Source: Acetobacteraceae bacterium AT-5844
GTDB lineage: Bacteria > Pseudomonadota > Alphaproteobacteria > Acetobacterales > Acetobacteraceae
Assembly (NCBI GenBank): GCA_000245075.1
Contig: JH599958.1
Span: forward strand, 77,173-141,172
Reading direction: 5' to 3'
DNA: 64,000 bases
The translations under genes and the position numbers were made by a program. The notes below the pieces were generated by a model. The model was not told the DNA's origin. It ran no database searches and was given only the letters and a program-made list of their open reading frames with translations. Every line of letters starts with the position of its first letter. Position 1 is the first letter of the stretch. Positions 52,323 to 60,231 of the stretch are shown here, in pieces.

Positions 52323-52926
52323 CAACGATCTCCGTCGCGCGGAGAGAAGGCCGCGCCTCGAATTCCGCATGCCACGCGGCCAGCGCCGGGCGGCCCTCAC
52401 GCCACGGCAGATGCGTGAAGCGGAAATCGAGATAGGACAGCGCCACGCCGATCGCGATATGGCAAATGGCGAACGGCCTCTCCCGCAGTTCGGCAGCCAG
52501 ACTTTCGAGACGGTCGAGCGTTGCCTCGGCCTTGATGGCGTAGCTGTCCAGCAGCGCCTGGGTCTGCCGCTCCGCTGGCTTGTCCCGTTCGTTGCGCCAG
52601 TAGATGAGGAGGTCGATCAGCCCCTGTCCGAGGCTATGCAGCGTCAGCACGCGCCAACGCGCGGCGCCCGCTCGCGGAAACAGGCTGCCACCAGCAAGAT
52701 CGTCCAGATATTCGCAAATGGTCAGAGAGTCGAAGAGCACCGACCCATCCGGCAGAACCAGTGTCGGAATCTTGCTCAGCGGATTATCGGGCAGCAGCGT
52801 CGCGTTCGGCGTGTCCATGCGTACAACGGTGCGCACCGTCTCGATACGGTCAGCGATGCCGAGTTCATGCGCCGCGATCATCACCTTGCGGACATAGGGC
52901 GAACGAGGAGACCAGTGCAGCTTCAT
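52315..52926 (-). CDS. Glutathione S-transferase-family protein
   Basis: 203 residues. N-terminal thioredoxin-like domain: MKLHWSPRSPYVRKVMIAAHELG, with cis-Pro in KIPTLVLPDGSVLFDSLTICEYLDD (glutathione-binding). The C-terminal helical domain follows. Ser in SPRSPYVRK replaces the usual catalytic position pattern of beta-class Cys enzymes. It is the first gene of the acyl-CoA operon, 151 bases after the GntR stop. It may open an ether or isomerise a substrate with glutathione; not shown. Confidence 0.92.
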   Translation of the reverse strand: MKLHWSPRSPYVRKVMIAAHELGIADRIETVRTVVRMDTPNATLLPDNPLSKIPTLVLPDGSVLFDSLTICEYLDDLAGGSLFPRAGAARWRVLTLHSLGQGLIDLLIYWRNERDKPAERQTQALLDSYAIKAEATLDRLESLAAELRERPFAICHIAIGVALSYLDFRFTHLPWREGRPALAAWHAEFEARPSLRATEIVDA

Positions 52927-53077
52927 GGGGTAGCGTGCCTGGCGGCCTGCGTGGCGTTGCGCTTTTGCATGATGCTTCCTCCATCGCTGCGGCTCTGCGC
53001 CGCTATTGCCCTTTAGGTCAGCTTTATGGTTTTTATGGGCCGCGCGCAGGTGCCGTCAAGCACTCATCGAGCGCAGG

Positions 53078-53866
53078 TCAGCCGGAGGAGTGGCCGGCGG
53101 AATGCCCTGTCGAAAGCTTGATGTCGATGCGCACGACATCGCCACGATAGATACCATCCGCGACCAGAATCAGCCGCCCATCCTGCTCCAGCGCCACGCG
53201 GCGCACATGTGCCACTGGTGCGTTCAGCGGCATCTTCAGCTGCTCAGCAACTTCCACATCGGCCATACCGATCGTCAGTGTCTGCCGCGCATCGCCGATC
53301 TTCACGCCCGGCAGGCTCGCCACCAGGTTCAGCGCTGTGCGTGTGCGCAAATCATGCGCCTTGACCTTGGGCCATAACCGCTCGTCCAGATACACATCCG
53401 CCAGCAGAAAAGGCTGCCCATCGCGCCAATGGCGCCGCCTCAGATGGCGGTAGCCCGAGGCAGGCTGCCCGATATCGGCGGAGGTCAGCGGCGGCATGGC
53501 CCCGCCCTGGCTACTGAGGATTTCAATTTCCGCACCCTCACGCGAACGCAGCAGGCCAGACCAATCCGTTTCCACCTCGCACCACAACCGGTTCGGGCCC
53601 TGGCTCCGCACGAAGGTGCCTTTCGCGCGGAACCGCTCGATCAGCCCTTCATCCTCCAACTGGCCCAGCGCCTGGCGGATGGTCGCGCGCGCCACCCCGC
53701 ATTCGGCCGATAGTTCCTCAACAGTCGGAATCTGGTCCCCCGCGCGCCAGGCGCCGGAGTGGATGCGGCTCCTGAACAGCGTGGCCAGCTGAAGATAGCG
53801 GGGCACGGCGCTGCGGTTGAGGTCGACGACGCCCCGAAGGCCAGCGGCAGGTGAGGATTTCATCAT
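53078..53866 (-). CDS. GntR-family regulator, HutC subfamily (UTRA domain)
   Basis: 262 residues. N-terminal winged helix: YLQLATLFRSRIHSGAWRAGDQIPTVEELSAECGVARATIRQALGQLEDEGLIERFRAKGTFV (consecutive segments). The C-terminal UTRA ligand domain includes SGYRHLRRRHWRDGQPFLLADVYLDERLWPKV and GVKIGDARQTLTIGMADVEVAEQLKMPLNAPVAHVRR. It lies upstream of the GST-to-hydrolase operon on the same strand and diverges from the Bug at 53982, near an AT-rich inverted repeat (53943-53960). It probably senses the substrate of this island. Confidence 0.93.
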   Translation of the reverse strand: MMKSSPAAGLRGVVDLNRSAVPRYLQLATLFRSRIHSGAWRAGDQIPTVEELSAECGVARATIRQALGQLEDEGLIERFRAKGTFVRSQGPNRLWCEVETDWSGLLRSREGAEIEILSSQGGAMPPLTSADIGQPASGYRHLRRRHWRDGQPFLLADVYLDERLWPKVKAHDLRTRTALNLVASLPGVKIGDARQTLTIGMADVEVAEQLKMPLNAPVAHVRRVALEQDGRLILVADGIYRGDVVRIDIKLSTGHSAGHSSG

Positions 53867-53942
53867 GCCTCCTGTTTGCGTCAGCAGCGTCCTGCCGCCA
53901 AGCCCTCGCGTCCGGAGTGCCGGAAGTGGCTTACAAAGGTCA

Positions 53943-53960
53943 ATAATATAGCCTTATTAT
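53943..53960. promoter_or_regulatory. AT-rich inverted repeat, GntR site candidate
   Basis: ATAATA and TATTAT arms around six bases, in a GC-rich region between the divergent GntR and Bug genes. GTCAATAA precedes the repeat; the same GTCAATAA occurs at about 56046 upstream of the divergent Bug/flavin reductase pair. The link to GntR is inferred. Confidence 0.45.
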
Positions 53961-53981
53961 CGTTTTGGAGGAAACCCGAAC

Positions 53982-54962
53982 ATGATCAACGCCCCGTCCC
54001 GCCGCGTGCTGCTCACGGCTGGTCTCGCGCTGCCGGCTCTCTGGTCCGGCCGCGCCGCCCTGGCCCAAGGCGGAAAACCCGCCCGTCTCATTGTCCCCTA
54101 TCCGCCCGGTGGAATCACCGATCTCGTCGCCCGTCGCGTGGCGGATGCGCTGGGCCGCCGCCAGGGCCGCGCCATCCTGGTGGATAACAGGCCCGGTGCC
54201 GGCGGCAATCTGGCGGCGGAACTGGCCGCCCGCGCCGCCCCGGATGGCGATACGCTCTACATGGCCTTCGCCGGCACCCATGCCATGAATGTCAGCCTCT
54301 ATCCCCGGCTGAACTATGATCCGGTGAAAGACTTCACGCCGATCGGCCTGCTGATCGAATCGCCGCTCGCGCTCACCGTCCATCCCTCCGTGCCGGCGAA
54401 TGATCTCGCCACCCTCACCGCCTATGCCAAGGCGCATCCGGAGGCGCTGGCCTTCGGCTCCTCCGGCAATGGCGGCGCCTCGCACCGCGCGCTGGAGCTG
54501 TACAAGGCGGCGGCGGGAGTGGAGATCCTGCATGTGCCCTACCGCGGCGCCGCCGCCTCCAATACCGATCTGCTGAGCGGCAAGATCCAGGGCATGTTCG
54601 ATACGCTCATCACCGCCCTGCCCAACATCCAGTCCGGTGCCGTGCGCGCCCTGGCTGTCACCGGCCGGCAACGCTCGGCCCTGTTGCCCGATGTGCCGAC
54701 CATGGCCGAGGCCGGCCTGCCCGGCTACCTCTTCGTCACCTGGCTCGGGCTGCTGACGCCGGCTGGCCTGCCTGACGCCCGGCGCGACGCCCTGAACGCT
54801 GATCTCCGCGCCGTGATGGCCGACCCCGCCATGAAGCAATGGTGTGCCGAGAACGGGCTGGAGCCCACCCCCTCCTCGCCGCAGGAATTCGCCGAATACA
54901 TGGCCGCCGAAACCGAACGCTTCGGTCGCTTCGTGCGCGAGACGGGCATGCGGGTGGAGTGA
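53982..54962 (+). CDS. Bug-type tripartite tricarboxylate receptor
   Basis: 326 residues; signal MINAPSRRVLLTAGLALPAL ending near ALAQG. Motifs: ARLIVPYPPGGITDLVARR, ILVDNRPGAGGNLAAELAAR, AAPDGDTLYMAFAG, HVPYRGAAASNTDLLSGKIQ and LLPDVPTMAEAGLPGYL. A GGAGG ribosome site is at about 53966-53970. It is divergent from the GntR regulator and ends with a hairpin terminator shared with the convergent Bug at 55005. It may import the acid degraded by the acyl-CoA operon. Confidence 0.94.
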   Translation: MINAPSRRVLLTAGLALPALWSGRAALAQGGKPARLIVPYPPGGITDLVARRVADALGRRQGRAILVDNRPGAGGNLAAELAARAAPDGDTLYMAFAGTHAMNVSLYPRLNYDPVKDFTPIGLLIESPLALTVHPSVPANDLATLTAYAKAHPEALAFGSSGNGGASHRALELYKAAAGVEILHVPYRGAAASNTDLLSGKIQGMFDTLITALPNIQSGAVRALAVTGRQRSALLPDVPTMAEAGLPGYLFVTWLGLLTPAGLPDARRDALNADLRAVMADPAMKQWCAENGLEPTPSSPQEFAEYMAAETERFGRFVRETGMRVE

Positions 54963-54970
54963 ATGAAAAC

Positions 54971-54998
54971 GCGCCGCCCGGCCTCAACCGGGCGGCGC
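54971..54998. terminator. Bidirectional hairpin between two Bug genes
   Basis: Perfect 11-base-pair GC-rich stem GCGCCGCCCGG / CCGGGCGGCGC with a CCTCAA loop, nine bases after the stop at 54962 and seven bases before the end of the convergent Bug gene. A preceding AAAA gives a T run on the minus strand. Confidence 0.8.
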
Positions 54999-55004
54999 CC
55001 ACCA

Positions 55005-55973
55005 TCATTCCAGCGTGATGTTCGCGTCGCGGATCAGCCCGGCCCATTTCACCGATTCTCGTTGCAGATGATCGGCGAATTCTTCCGGGCTGGAACCCAC
55101 GATGCGCACGCCGAGATCGACCAGCCGGCGGCGGGCATCGGGCTGCTCCAGTGCCGCGGCGACGGAACGGTGGAGGCGCGCGATGCGGTCCCGCGGCGTG
55201 CCTGCGGGCGCCACGATGCCGTACCAGTTCTCGACATCGACGCCGCGCACACCGGCTTCGTCGAGCGTCGGCACATCCGGCAAGGCTGGCGAGCGTTCGG
55301 TGCTGCCCAGGGCGAGGCCGGTAATGGCTTTGTCGCGCACGGGGCCGACGAGCGCGGGCAGGTCCGCGAACATCAGGTCCACACGCCCGGCCAGCAGGTC
55401 GGTAATGGCCGGGGCCACACCGCGATACGGCACATGGACGAGCTGAATCTGCGTATGCAGGCCGAAGGACGCCATGGCGAGATGAGGCGAATTGCCATTG
55501 CCCGAGGAGGCGAATGTAAAGCGCCCCGGCTGTGCTTTCGCCTTGGCAATCAGCTCCTGTACATTGCTGATGCCGAGCTTCTTGCTGGCGACAAGCAGTT
55601 GAGGGACCGCGACAGCGAGGCTGACCGGCGCGAGATCCCGCTCCGCCTTGTACGGCACATCCGGCAGCAGGTGCTGCACGACGGTCATGCTGCCGACGCC
55701 CACCAGACCGATGGTGTAGCCATCCGGCTGCGCCTTCGCGACCGCATCCGTGCCGATGACGCCCCCGGCCCCCGAGCGGTTCTCAACGATGACGTTCTGG
55801 CCCAGGGACTTGTCCATCACGCTGGCCAGGACGCGCCCGATGGGGTCCGCCGAGCCCCCGGGCGGAAACGGCACGATCATGCGCACCGGGCGGTCGGGAA
55901 AGGTCTCGGCCCGCGCCGAGGGTGCAGCCATCAGGCAGGCCATTCCGCCGAGCAGATACCGGCGCTGGATCAT
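55005..55973 (-). CDS. Bug-type tripartite tricarboxylate receptor
   Basis: 322 residues from ATG 55973 (GGGAGAAG upstream). Signal MIQRRYLLGGMACLMAAP ending near ARAE. Motifs: VRMIVPFPPGGSADPIGR, VIVENRSGAGGVIGTDAVAK, QPDGYTIGLVG, HVPYRGVAPAITDLLAGRVD and ALPDVPTLDEAGVRGVD. It diverges from the flavin reductase operon (56103), so it probably captures the acid processed by the BKACE enzyme there. Convergent with the Bug at 53982, with which it shares a terminator. Confidence 0.94.
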   Translation of the reverse strand: MIQRRYLLGGMACLMAAPSARAETFPDRPVRMIVPFPPGGSADPIGRVLASVMDKSLGQNVIVENRSGAGGVIGTDAVAKAQPDGYTIGLVGVGSMTVVQHLLPDVPYKAERDLAPVSLAVAVPQLLVASKKLGISNVQELIAKAKAQPGRFTFASSGNGNSPHLAMASFGLHTQIQLVHVPYRGVAPAITDLLAGRVDLMFADLPALVGPVRDKAITGLALGSTERSPALPDVPTLDEAGVRGVDVENWYGIVAPAGTPRDRIARLHRSVAAALEQPDARRRLVDLGVRIVGSSPEEFADHLQRESVKWAGLIRDANITLE

Positions 55974-56102
55974 GAACTTCTCTCCCCTGTGCTGCGGCCT
56001 CATGGCCGGTTCTGGCGCTGACCCTGCTCGACTCCGCCCGTAAAAGTCAATAAGCTGGTTTTTAAGATGAACAGACTTTAGGCCCACTGCCGTGGGAGGA
56101 AC

Positions 56103-56753
56103 ATGCCGATGATCTTCGATTTTTCGGAGCTGGACCGAGCCCGACGCACCAAGCTCCTGCTCTCCACCGTGGTGCCACGCCCCATCGCCTGGGTGACCAC
56201 GCAGGATGCCGCCGGCCGGGTGAACGCCGCTCCTTTCTCCTTTTTCAACCTGCTCTCCAGCGATCCGCCCATCCTCGGCCTGGGCATCGCCCCCCGCGAA
56301 GGGGCGGAGAAGGACACGGCGGCCAATATCCGCGCCGGTGGCCAGTTCGTCGTCAATCTCGTGAGCATGGCCCTGGCGCCGGCCATGAACATGACCGCTG
56401 TGGATTTCGGCGCGGGCGTCGAGGAACTTCAGCAGGCGGGCCTTGAGGCCGCACCCTCCCACCGCGTCACCCCGCCCAGAATCGCGGAGGCGCCGGTCTC
56501 GCTGGAGTGCCAGGCGATGACATTGCTGCCACAGCCCAGCGGCAGTCTCATCGTGCTTGGCGAGGTGCTCGCGCTGCACATCGCGGAGGACAATCTGCTC
56601 GATGCCGAGCGCTGCTACGTGGACACGCCCGCGCTGGACCTCATCGGCCGACTGCATGGCGGTGGCTGGTACACACAGACCCGCCTGCCCGGCGCCTTCG
56701 AAATGCCGCGCCTGCCCACGCCGGCCAACCTCGCCGCGCCGGAAGGCCGCTGA
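56103..56753 (+). CDS. Flavin reductase-like FMN-binding protein
   Basis: 216 residues of the FMN-binding split-barrel reductase family. Signature STVVPRPIAWVTTQDAAGRVNAAPFSFFNLLSSDPPILGLGI, then KDTAANIRAGGQFVVNLVS, typical of the DIM6/NTAB-type flavoprotein group. The start at 56103 follows GGGAGG at 56093-56098. Such proteins supply reduced flavin to an oxygenase or reduce a substrate directly. It is the first gene of an operon with BKACE and a metallo-beta-lactamase-fold protein (three-base gap to the next gene). No two-component oxygenase partner is nearby. Confidence 0.9.
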   Translation: MPMIFDFSELDRARRTKLLLSTVVPRPIAWVTTQDAAGRVNAAPFSFFNLLSSDPPILGLGIAPREGAEKDTAANIRAGGQFVVNLVSMALAPAMNMTAVDFGAGVEELQQAGLEAAPSHRVTPPRIAEAPVSLECQAMTLLPQPSGSLIVLGEVLALHIAEDNLLDAERCYVDTPALDLIGRLHGGGWYTQTRLPGAFEMPRLPTPANLAAPEGR

Positions 56754-56756
56754 ACC

Positions 56757-57683
56757 ATGCAGGCTGCCGCGAACACCATTCTGACCTGCGCGGTGACGGG
56801 CTCCACCCTCACCCCCTCCATGTCGCCCTATCTGCCCGTGACGCCGGAGCAGATGATCACTCAGTCGCTGGAAGCCGCGGAGGCTGGCGCCGCCATTCTC
56901 CACTTCCACGCCCGCAATCCGGCCGATGGCCGCCCCACCAATGACATTGGCATCTGGCGGGAGTTCCTGCCGGAGATCCGCTCGCGCTGCGATGCCATCA
57001 TCAACATGTCCTGCTCCATGGGCGCAACGGCGGAGGACCGGCTTTCCGCCGCGCTGGAATTACGGCCCGAGATCGCGACCGTCATCGTCGGCTCGATGAA
57101 TTATGGGCGCTTCAAGAAGGCGCAAGATCAGGGGATCACCGAATTCGAGCACGAATGGGAACGGGAATTCTACGGCCCCGCCTCGCACAGCATCGTCACG
57201 CAGAACACATTCGAGAAGATCGGCAGGATGATCGACATCCTTTCCGATCACGACATCGCCATGGAATTCGAGTGCTACGATGTCGGCCATTTGTATATCC
57301 TGGAGCACCACCTGAAGCAGCGCCCGCGCGCCCAACGGCCGGTCATCGTGCAGTTCCTCACCGGCATTCTGGGCGGCATTCCCTCAGGCATCGAACACCT
57401 GCTGCATATGAAGCAAACAGCGAAGCGCCTGTTCGGCCAGGACCTCTCCCTCTTCATCCATGGCACTGGCCCGCACAATATGCGTGCGGCCACCTATGGC
57501 GGGCTGATGGGCACACATATCCGGGTGGGGCAGGAGGACAATCTGCTGGAACGGCCGGGCCGGCTCTTCCGCTCCAATGCGGAGCAGGTCACAAAGATCC
57601 GCCGCATCCTCGGGGAGTTCGATATCGCCCTGGCCAGCCCCGCGGAGGCGCGGCAGCGCCTCGGGCTGCCCGCCCGCGGTTGA
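56757..57683 (+). CDS. Beta-keto acid cleavage enzyme (BKACE, DUF849)
   Basis: 308 residues of the BKACE family. Zinc ligands H49 and H51 in AAILHFHARNPADGRP; further family blocks are FECYDVGHLYILEHHL, IVQFLTGILGGIPSGIEHLL and the C-terminal VGQEDNLLERPGRLFRSNAEQVTKI. The family condenses a beta-keto acid with acetyl-CoA and splits it into acetoacetate and a new CoA ester (Kce acts on 3-keto-5-aminohexanoate). It is cotranscribed with the flavin reductase and metallo-hydrolase. Which beta-keto acid is used cannot be read. Confidence 0.93.
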   Translation: MQAAANTILTCAVTGSTLTPSMSPYLPVTPEQMITQSLEAAEAGAAILHFHARNPADGRPTNDIGIWREFLPEIRSRCDAIINMSCSMGATAEDRLSAALELRPEIATVIVGSMNYGRFKKAQDQGITEFEHEWEREFYGPASHSIVTQNTFEKIGRMIDILSDHDIAMEFECYDVGHLYILEHHLKQRPRAQRPVIVQFLTGILGGIPSGIEHLLHMKQTAKRLFGQDLSLFIHGTGPHNMRAATYGGLMGTHIRVGQEDNLLERPGRLFRSNAEQVTKIRRILGEFDIALASPAEARQRLGLPARG

Positions 57684-57716
57684 TTGGCGCACGATATCGA
57701 GGAGGAAGGACGAAGC

Positions 57717-58616
57717 ATGCCCACACGGCCCATCCGGCAGGTGCCTGGCGTTTACCACCGCCGCGTCGGCGACATCGTGGTGACGGTGCTGAATGACGGC
57801 TTCCAGGACGCGCCGATGACCAGCGTCGTCAACATCCCGCAGGATGAAGCCGTGGCGATGATGCGGGCCGCCTTTCGCCCCGTACCCCGGCGCACGGCCG
57901 TGCAGGCCTTCCTGATCCACAGCGCCGATCGCCTGGCACTGGTCGATGCCGGTTGTGGGCCCGCCAAGCCCACGGTGGGCAAGCTGCCGGCGAATCTCGC
58001 GGCCGCCGGCATCCGCCCTGAGGAGATCGACACGGTGCTGATGACCCATCTGCACCCCGACCATTTCGGCGGGCTGCGCGACGCCACGGGCGCCGCCGCC
58101 TTCCCACGCGCGGAGCTGCACATCGCCGCCGAGGAATATGACTACTGGCACAGCGACGAGGCCGCCGCCGCTGAAACGGATAAAGCCCGCCGCAAGAGCT
58201 TCTTCGGCGGGGCGCGTGCCAGCCTCGCCGCCTATGAAGGCCGCATCCGCACCTTCTCCGGCGAGGCGGAGGTCTTCCCCGGCGTCACCAGCCTGCCGCT
58301 TCCGGGCCATACGCCGGGTCACTCCGGCTACATGGTGGAGTCCGCCGGCGAACGCCTGCTGATCTGGGGCGACATCATCCATGTGCCGGAGGTTCAGGTA
58401 CCCAGGCCGGAAGCCTGCATGGCCGTGGATGTGCTTCCCACCCTCGGCATCGAGACCCGCCGCGCCATCTTCGAGCGTGCCGCGCGGGAGCGCCTCACCG
58501 TCGCCGGCATGCATCTGCACTTCCCGGCGCTGGCCAATCTCCGGCAGGAGGGGGATAGCTTCCTGCTGTTGCCGGAAGCCTGGTCTTCGGCTGACCTCGC
58601 GGACGGGGCCACGTAA
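57717..58616 (+). CDS. Metallo-beta-lactamase-fold hydrolase
   Basis: 299 residues from ATG 57717, after a GGAGGAAGGA ribosome site. Metal-binding HxHxDH is complete: H111, H113, D115, H116 in VLMTHLHPDHFGGL; further ligands in LPLPGHTPGHSGYMV (His) and LLIWGDIIHV (Asp), with the last His in GMHLHFPALANL. The shape resembles lactonase/methyl parathion hydrolase-type members. No signal peptide. It follows the BKACE gene by 33 bases and may hydrolyse a lactone, ester or thioester in the same pathway. Confidence 0.9.
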   Translation: MPTRPIRQVPGVYHRRVGDIVVTVLNDGFQDAPMTSVVNIPQDEAVAMMRAAFRPVPRRTAVQAFLIHSADRLALVDAGCGPAKPTVGKLPANLAAAGIRPEEIDTVLMTHLHPDHFGGLRDATGAAAFPRAELHIAAEEYDYWHSDEAAAAETDKARRKSFFGGARASLAAYEGRIRTFSGEAEVFPGVTSLPLPGHTPGHSGYMVESAGERLLIWGDIIHVPEVQVPRPEACMAVDVLPTLGIETRRAIFERAARERLTVAGMHLHFPALANLRQEGDSFLLLPEAWSSADLADGAT

Positions 58617-58633
58617 GGCTGACAAGGGAAGAG

Positions 58634-58666
58634 TTGGCAGCTTGGCCTAAAAGCCATACATTATGG
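58634..58666 (+). promoter_or_regulatory. MocR promoter overlapping a CCATACATTATGG element
   Basis: TTGGCA (58634-58639) and TACATT (58657-58662) are spaced 17 bases apart. The -10 box lies within CCATACATTATGG (58654-58666), which recurs exactly at 60164-60176. A reverse half-copy TGTATGG at 58681-58687 makes an inverted repeat with CCATACA. MocR proteins often bind repeated sites in their own promoter region; here that would block the -10. Confidence 0.6.
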
Positions 58667-58683
58667 AGGACGCTCCTCATTGT

Positions 58684-60114
58684 ATGGAATCAGGCCCCCT
58701 GAGACGCGCGGAACCCCATCTCAGCTGGCTCCCCTCCATGGTTGGCGGCGCCCGCCCTCTCTACCGGGCCATCGTCGATGCGCTGGAGGAGGATATCCGC
58801 ACCGGCCGCGTCTCCGCCGGCACCCGCCTGCCGCCGCAGAGGCGGCTGGCGGAGGCGCTTCGGGTCGATTTCACCACCGTCTCCCGCGCCTATAATCTTG
58901 CCAGCCAGCGCGGCCTCGTGGAGGGGCGGGTCGGCCAGGGCACCTTCGTCCGCGCGCCTGGGCCCGCGCCCGGGCCGGCACCCGCTGTTCCCTCACCACG
59001 GCCCCGCGCCAGCGTCGCCGACCCGCGCATGAACGTCCCCCCATTGCCGGAAGGGACGGCATGGCGGGAGGCCATGACGCGCGATATCGGCGCCCTGGCG
59101 GCCGAAATGGATATGGAATTGCTGCTGCGCTACCAGCTGGCGGGCGGCGGCGAGGCGGACCGGCTGGCGGGCGTGGAATGGCTGCGTGGCCGCCTTTCGG
59201 TCTCACCGGACCGCCTGCTGGTGGCGGCCGGGGCACAGGCGGCCCTGCTGGCGCTGGTGACCACTCTCTGCGAACCGGAAGACCTCATCTGCTGCGAGGC
59301 GCTGACCTATCCCGGCTTCCGCAGCCTGGCCGCCAATCAGCGGCTGCGCCTGGAGGGCCTGCCCATGGATGCGGAGGGCCTGCTGCCTGAAGCGTTCGAG
59401 GAGGCATGCCGCACCCTCCGGCCCAAGGCGCTGTACTGCGTCCCCACGCTGCACAATCCGACGACCGCCACATTGCCCTTGCCCCGGCGGCAGGCGCTGG
59501 TCGCCATCGCCCGGCAGCATGGCGTGCCGATCATCGAGGACGACGCCTATGGCGCCCTCGCCCCGGGCGCGCCCCCGCCCCTGGCCGCGCTGGCGCCGGA
59601 TATCGTCTTCCACATCTCCGGCCTCGCGAAATGCGTCTCGCCTGCCTTGCGCGTCGCCTATCTCCTAGTGCCGGAGCCACGCCAGGCCTCGCGGCTGACG
59701 GGTGCCTTGCGGGCGACGGTGGGCATGACCTCTCCCCTGACCGCCACCCTGGCCACGCGATGGATCGGCAACGGCACGGCCACCCTGGTCCGTGACGCCA
59801 TCCGGGCAGAGACGGCGGCACGCCAGCGCATCGCAAAGAAGCTGCTGCCACCTGCATGGATCGCCACCAGCCCGGACGCCTTCCACCTTTGGCTGCGGCT
59901 CCCTCAGGAATGGGGGCGGGGCGAATTGCTGGCACGCTTCCGCCCCGACAGCCTCGGCGTCGTCGCCAGCGACGCCTTTGCCGTCACCGCGCCGCCCGAG
60001 GCCCTACGTATCGCCCTTGGCAGTCCGGGGGACCGGCAGGCGATGGAGGCGGAGCTGCGGCGGATGGCCGAATTGCTGGCCCAGGCACCGGACATGCCCG
60101 CATTGTTCGTATGA
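58684..60114 (+). CDS. MocR-like regulator (GntR helix-turn-helix fused to aminotransferase domain)
   Basis: 476 residues from ATG 58684, downstream of the predicted promoter; ATG 58663 lies inside the -10 region and is less likely. N-terminal winged helix: RPLYRAIVDALEEDIRTGRV, then LPPQRRLAEALRVDFTTVSRAYNLASQRGLVEGRVGQGTFV. After a Pro/Ala linker comes a fold type I aminotransferase-like domain (AAGAQAALLALVTTLCEPEDLICCEALTYPGFRSLA, CVPTLHNPTTATLP, IIEDDAYGALAPG), with the PLP Lys near ISGLAKCVSPALRVAYL. Such regulators often sense PLP or an amino compound. The same 13-base element precedes the DUF983 gene. Confidence 0.93.
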   Translation: MESGPLRRAEPHLSWLPSMVGGARPLYRAIVDALEEDIRTGRVSAGTRLPPQRRLAEALRVDFTTVSRAYNLASQRGLVEGRVGQGTFVRAPGPAPGPAPAVPSPRPRASVADPRMNVPPLPEGTAWREAMTRDIGALAAEMDMELLLRYQLAGGGEADRLAGVEWLRGRLSVSPDRLLVAAGAQAALLALVTTLCEPEDLICCEALTYPGFRSLAANQRLRLEGLPMDAEGLLPEAFEEACRTLRPKALYCVPTLHNPTTATLPLPRRQALVAIARQHGVPIIEDDAYGALAPGAPPPLAALAPDIVFHISGLAKCVSPALRVAYLLVPEPRQASRLTGALRATVGMTSPLTATLATRWIGNGTATLVRDAIRAETAARQRIAKKLLPPAWIATSPDAFHLWLRLPQEWGRGELLARFRPDSLGVVASDAFAVTAPPEALRIALGSPGDRQAMEAELRRMAELLAQAPDMPALFV

Positions 60115-60124
60115 TTGCCGTATT

Positions 60125-60176
60125 ATTGCATGCAATCATATTGACAATTCCACTGCCAAGAACCCATACATTATGG
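60125..60176 (+). promoter_or_regulatory. Palindrome and second CCATACATTATGG element before the DUF983 gene
   Basis: ATTGCATGCAAT (60125-60136) is a 12-base palindrome that extends to 20 bases with one mismatched pair. TTGACA follows (60141-60146), then CCATACATTATGG at 60164-60176, identical to the element in the MocR promoter. The region precedes the DUF983 start (60232) and follows the MocR stop by ten bases. Confidence 0.55.
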
Positions 60177-60231
60177 CATTGCACGGAACCCGCCCACGGG
60201 CTGCCGCCTGCGCTTCCGTAAGGAAACCGCG

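Noticed and set aside
55973..56909. Extension of the Bug gene at 55005 to a 634-residue protein
   Set aside because: The extension is antisense to the flavin reductase gene. The signal peptide and ribosome site at 55973 mark the real start.
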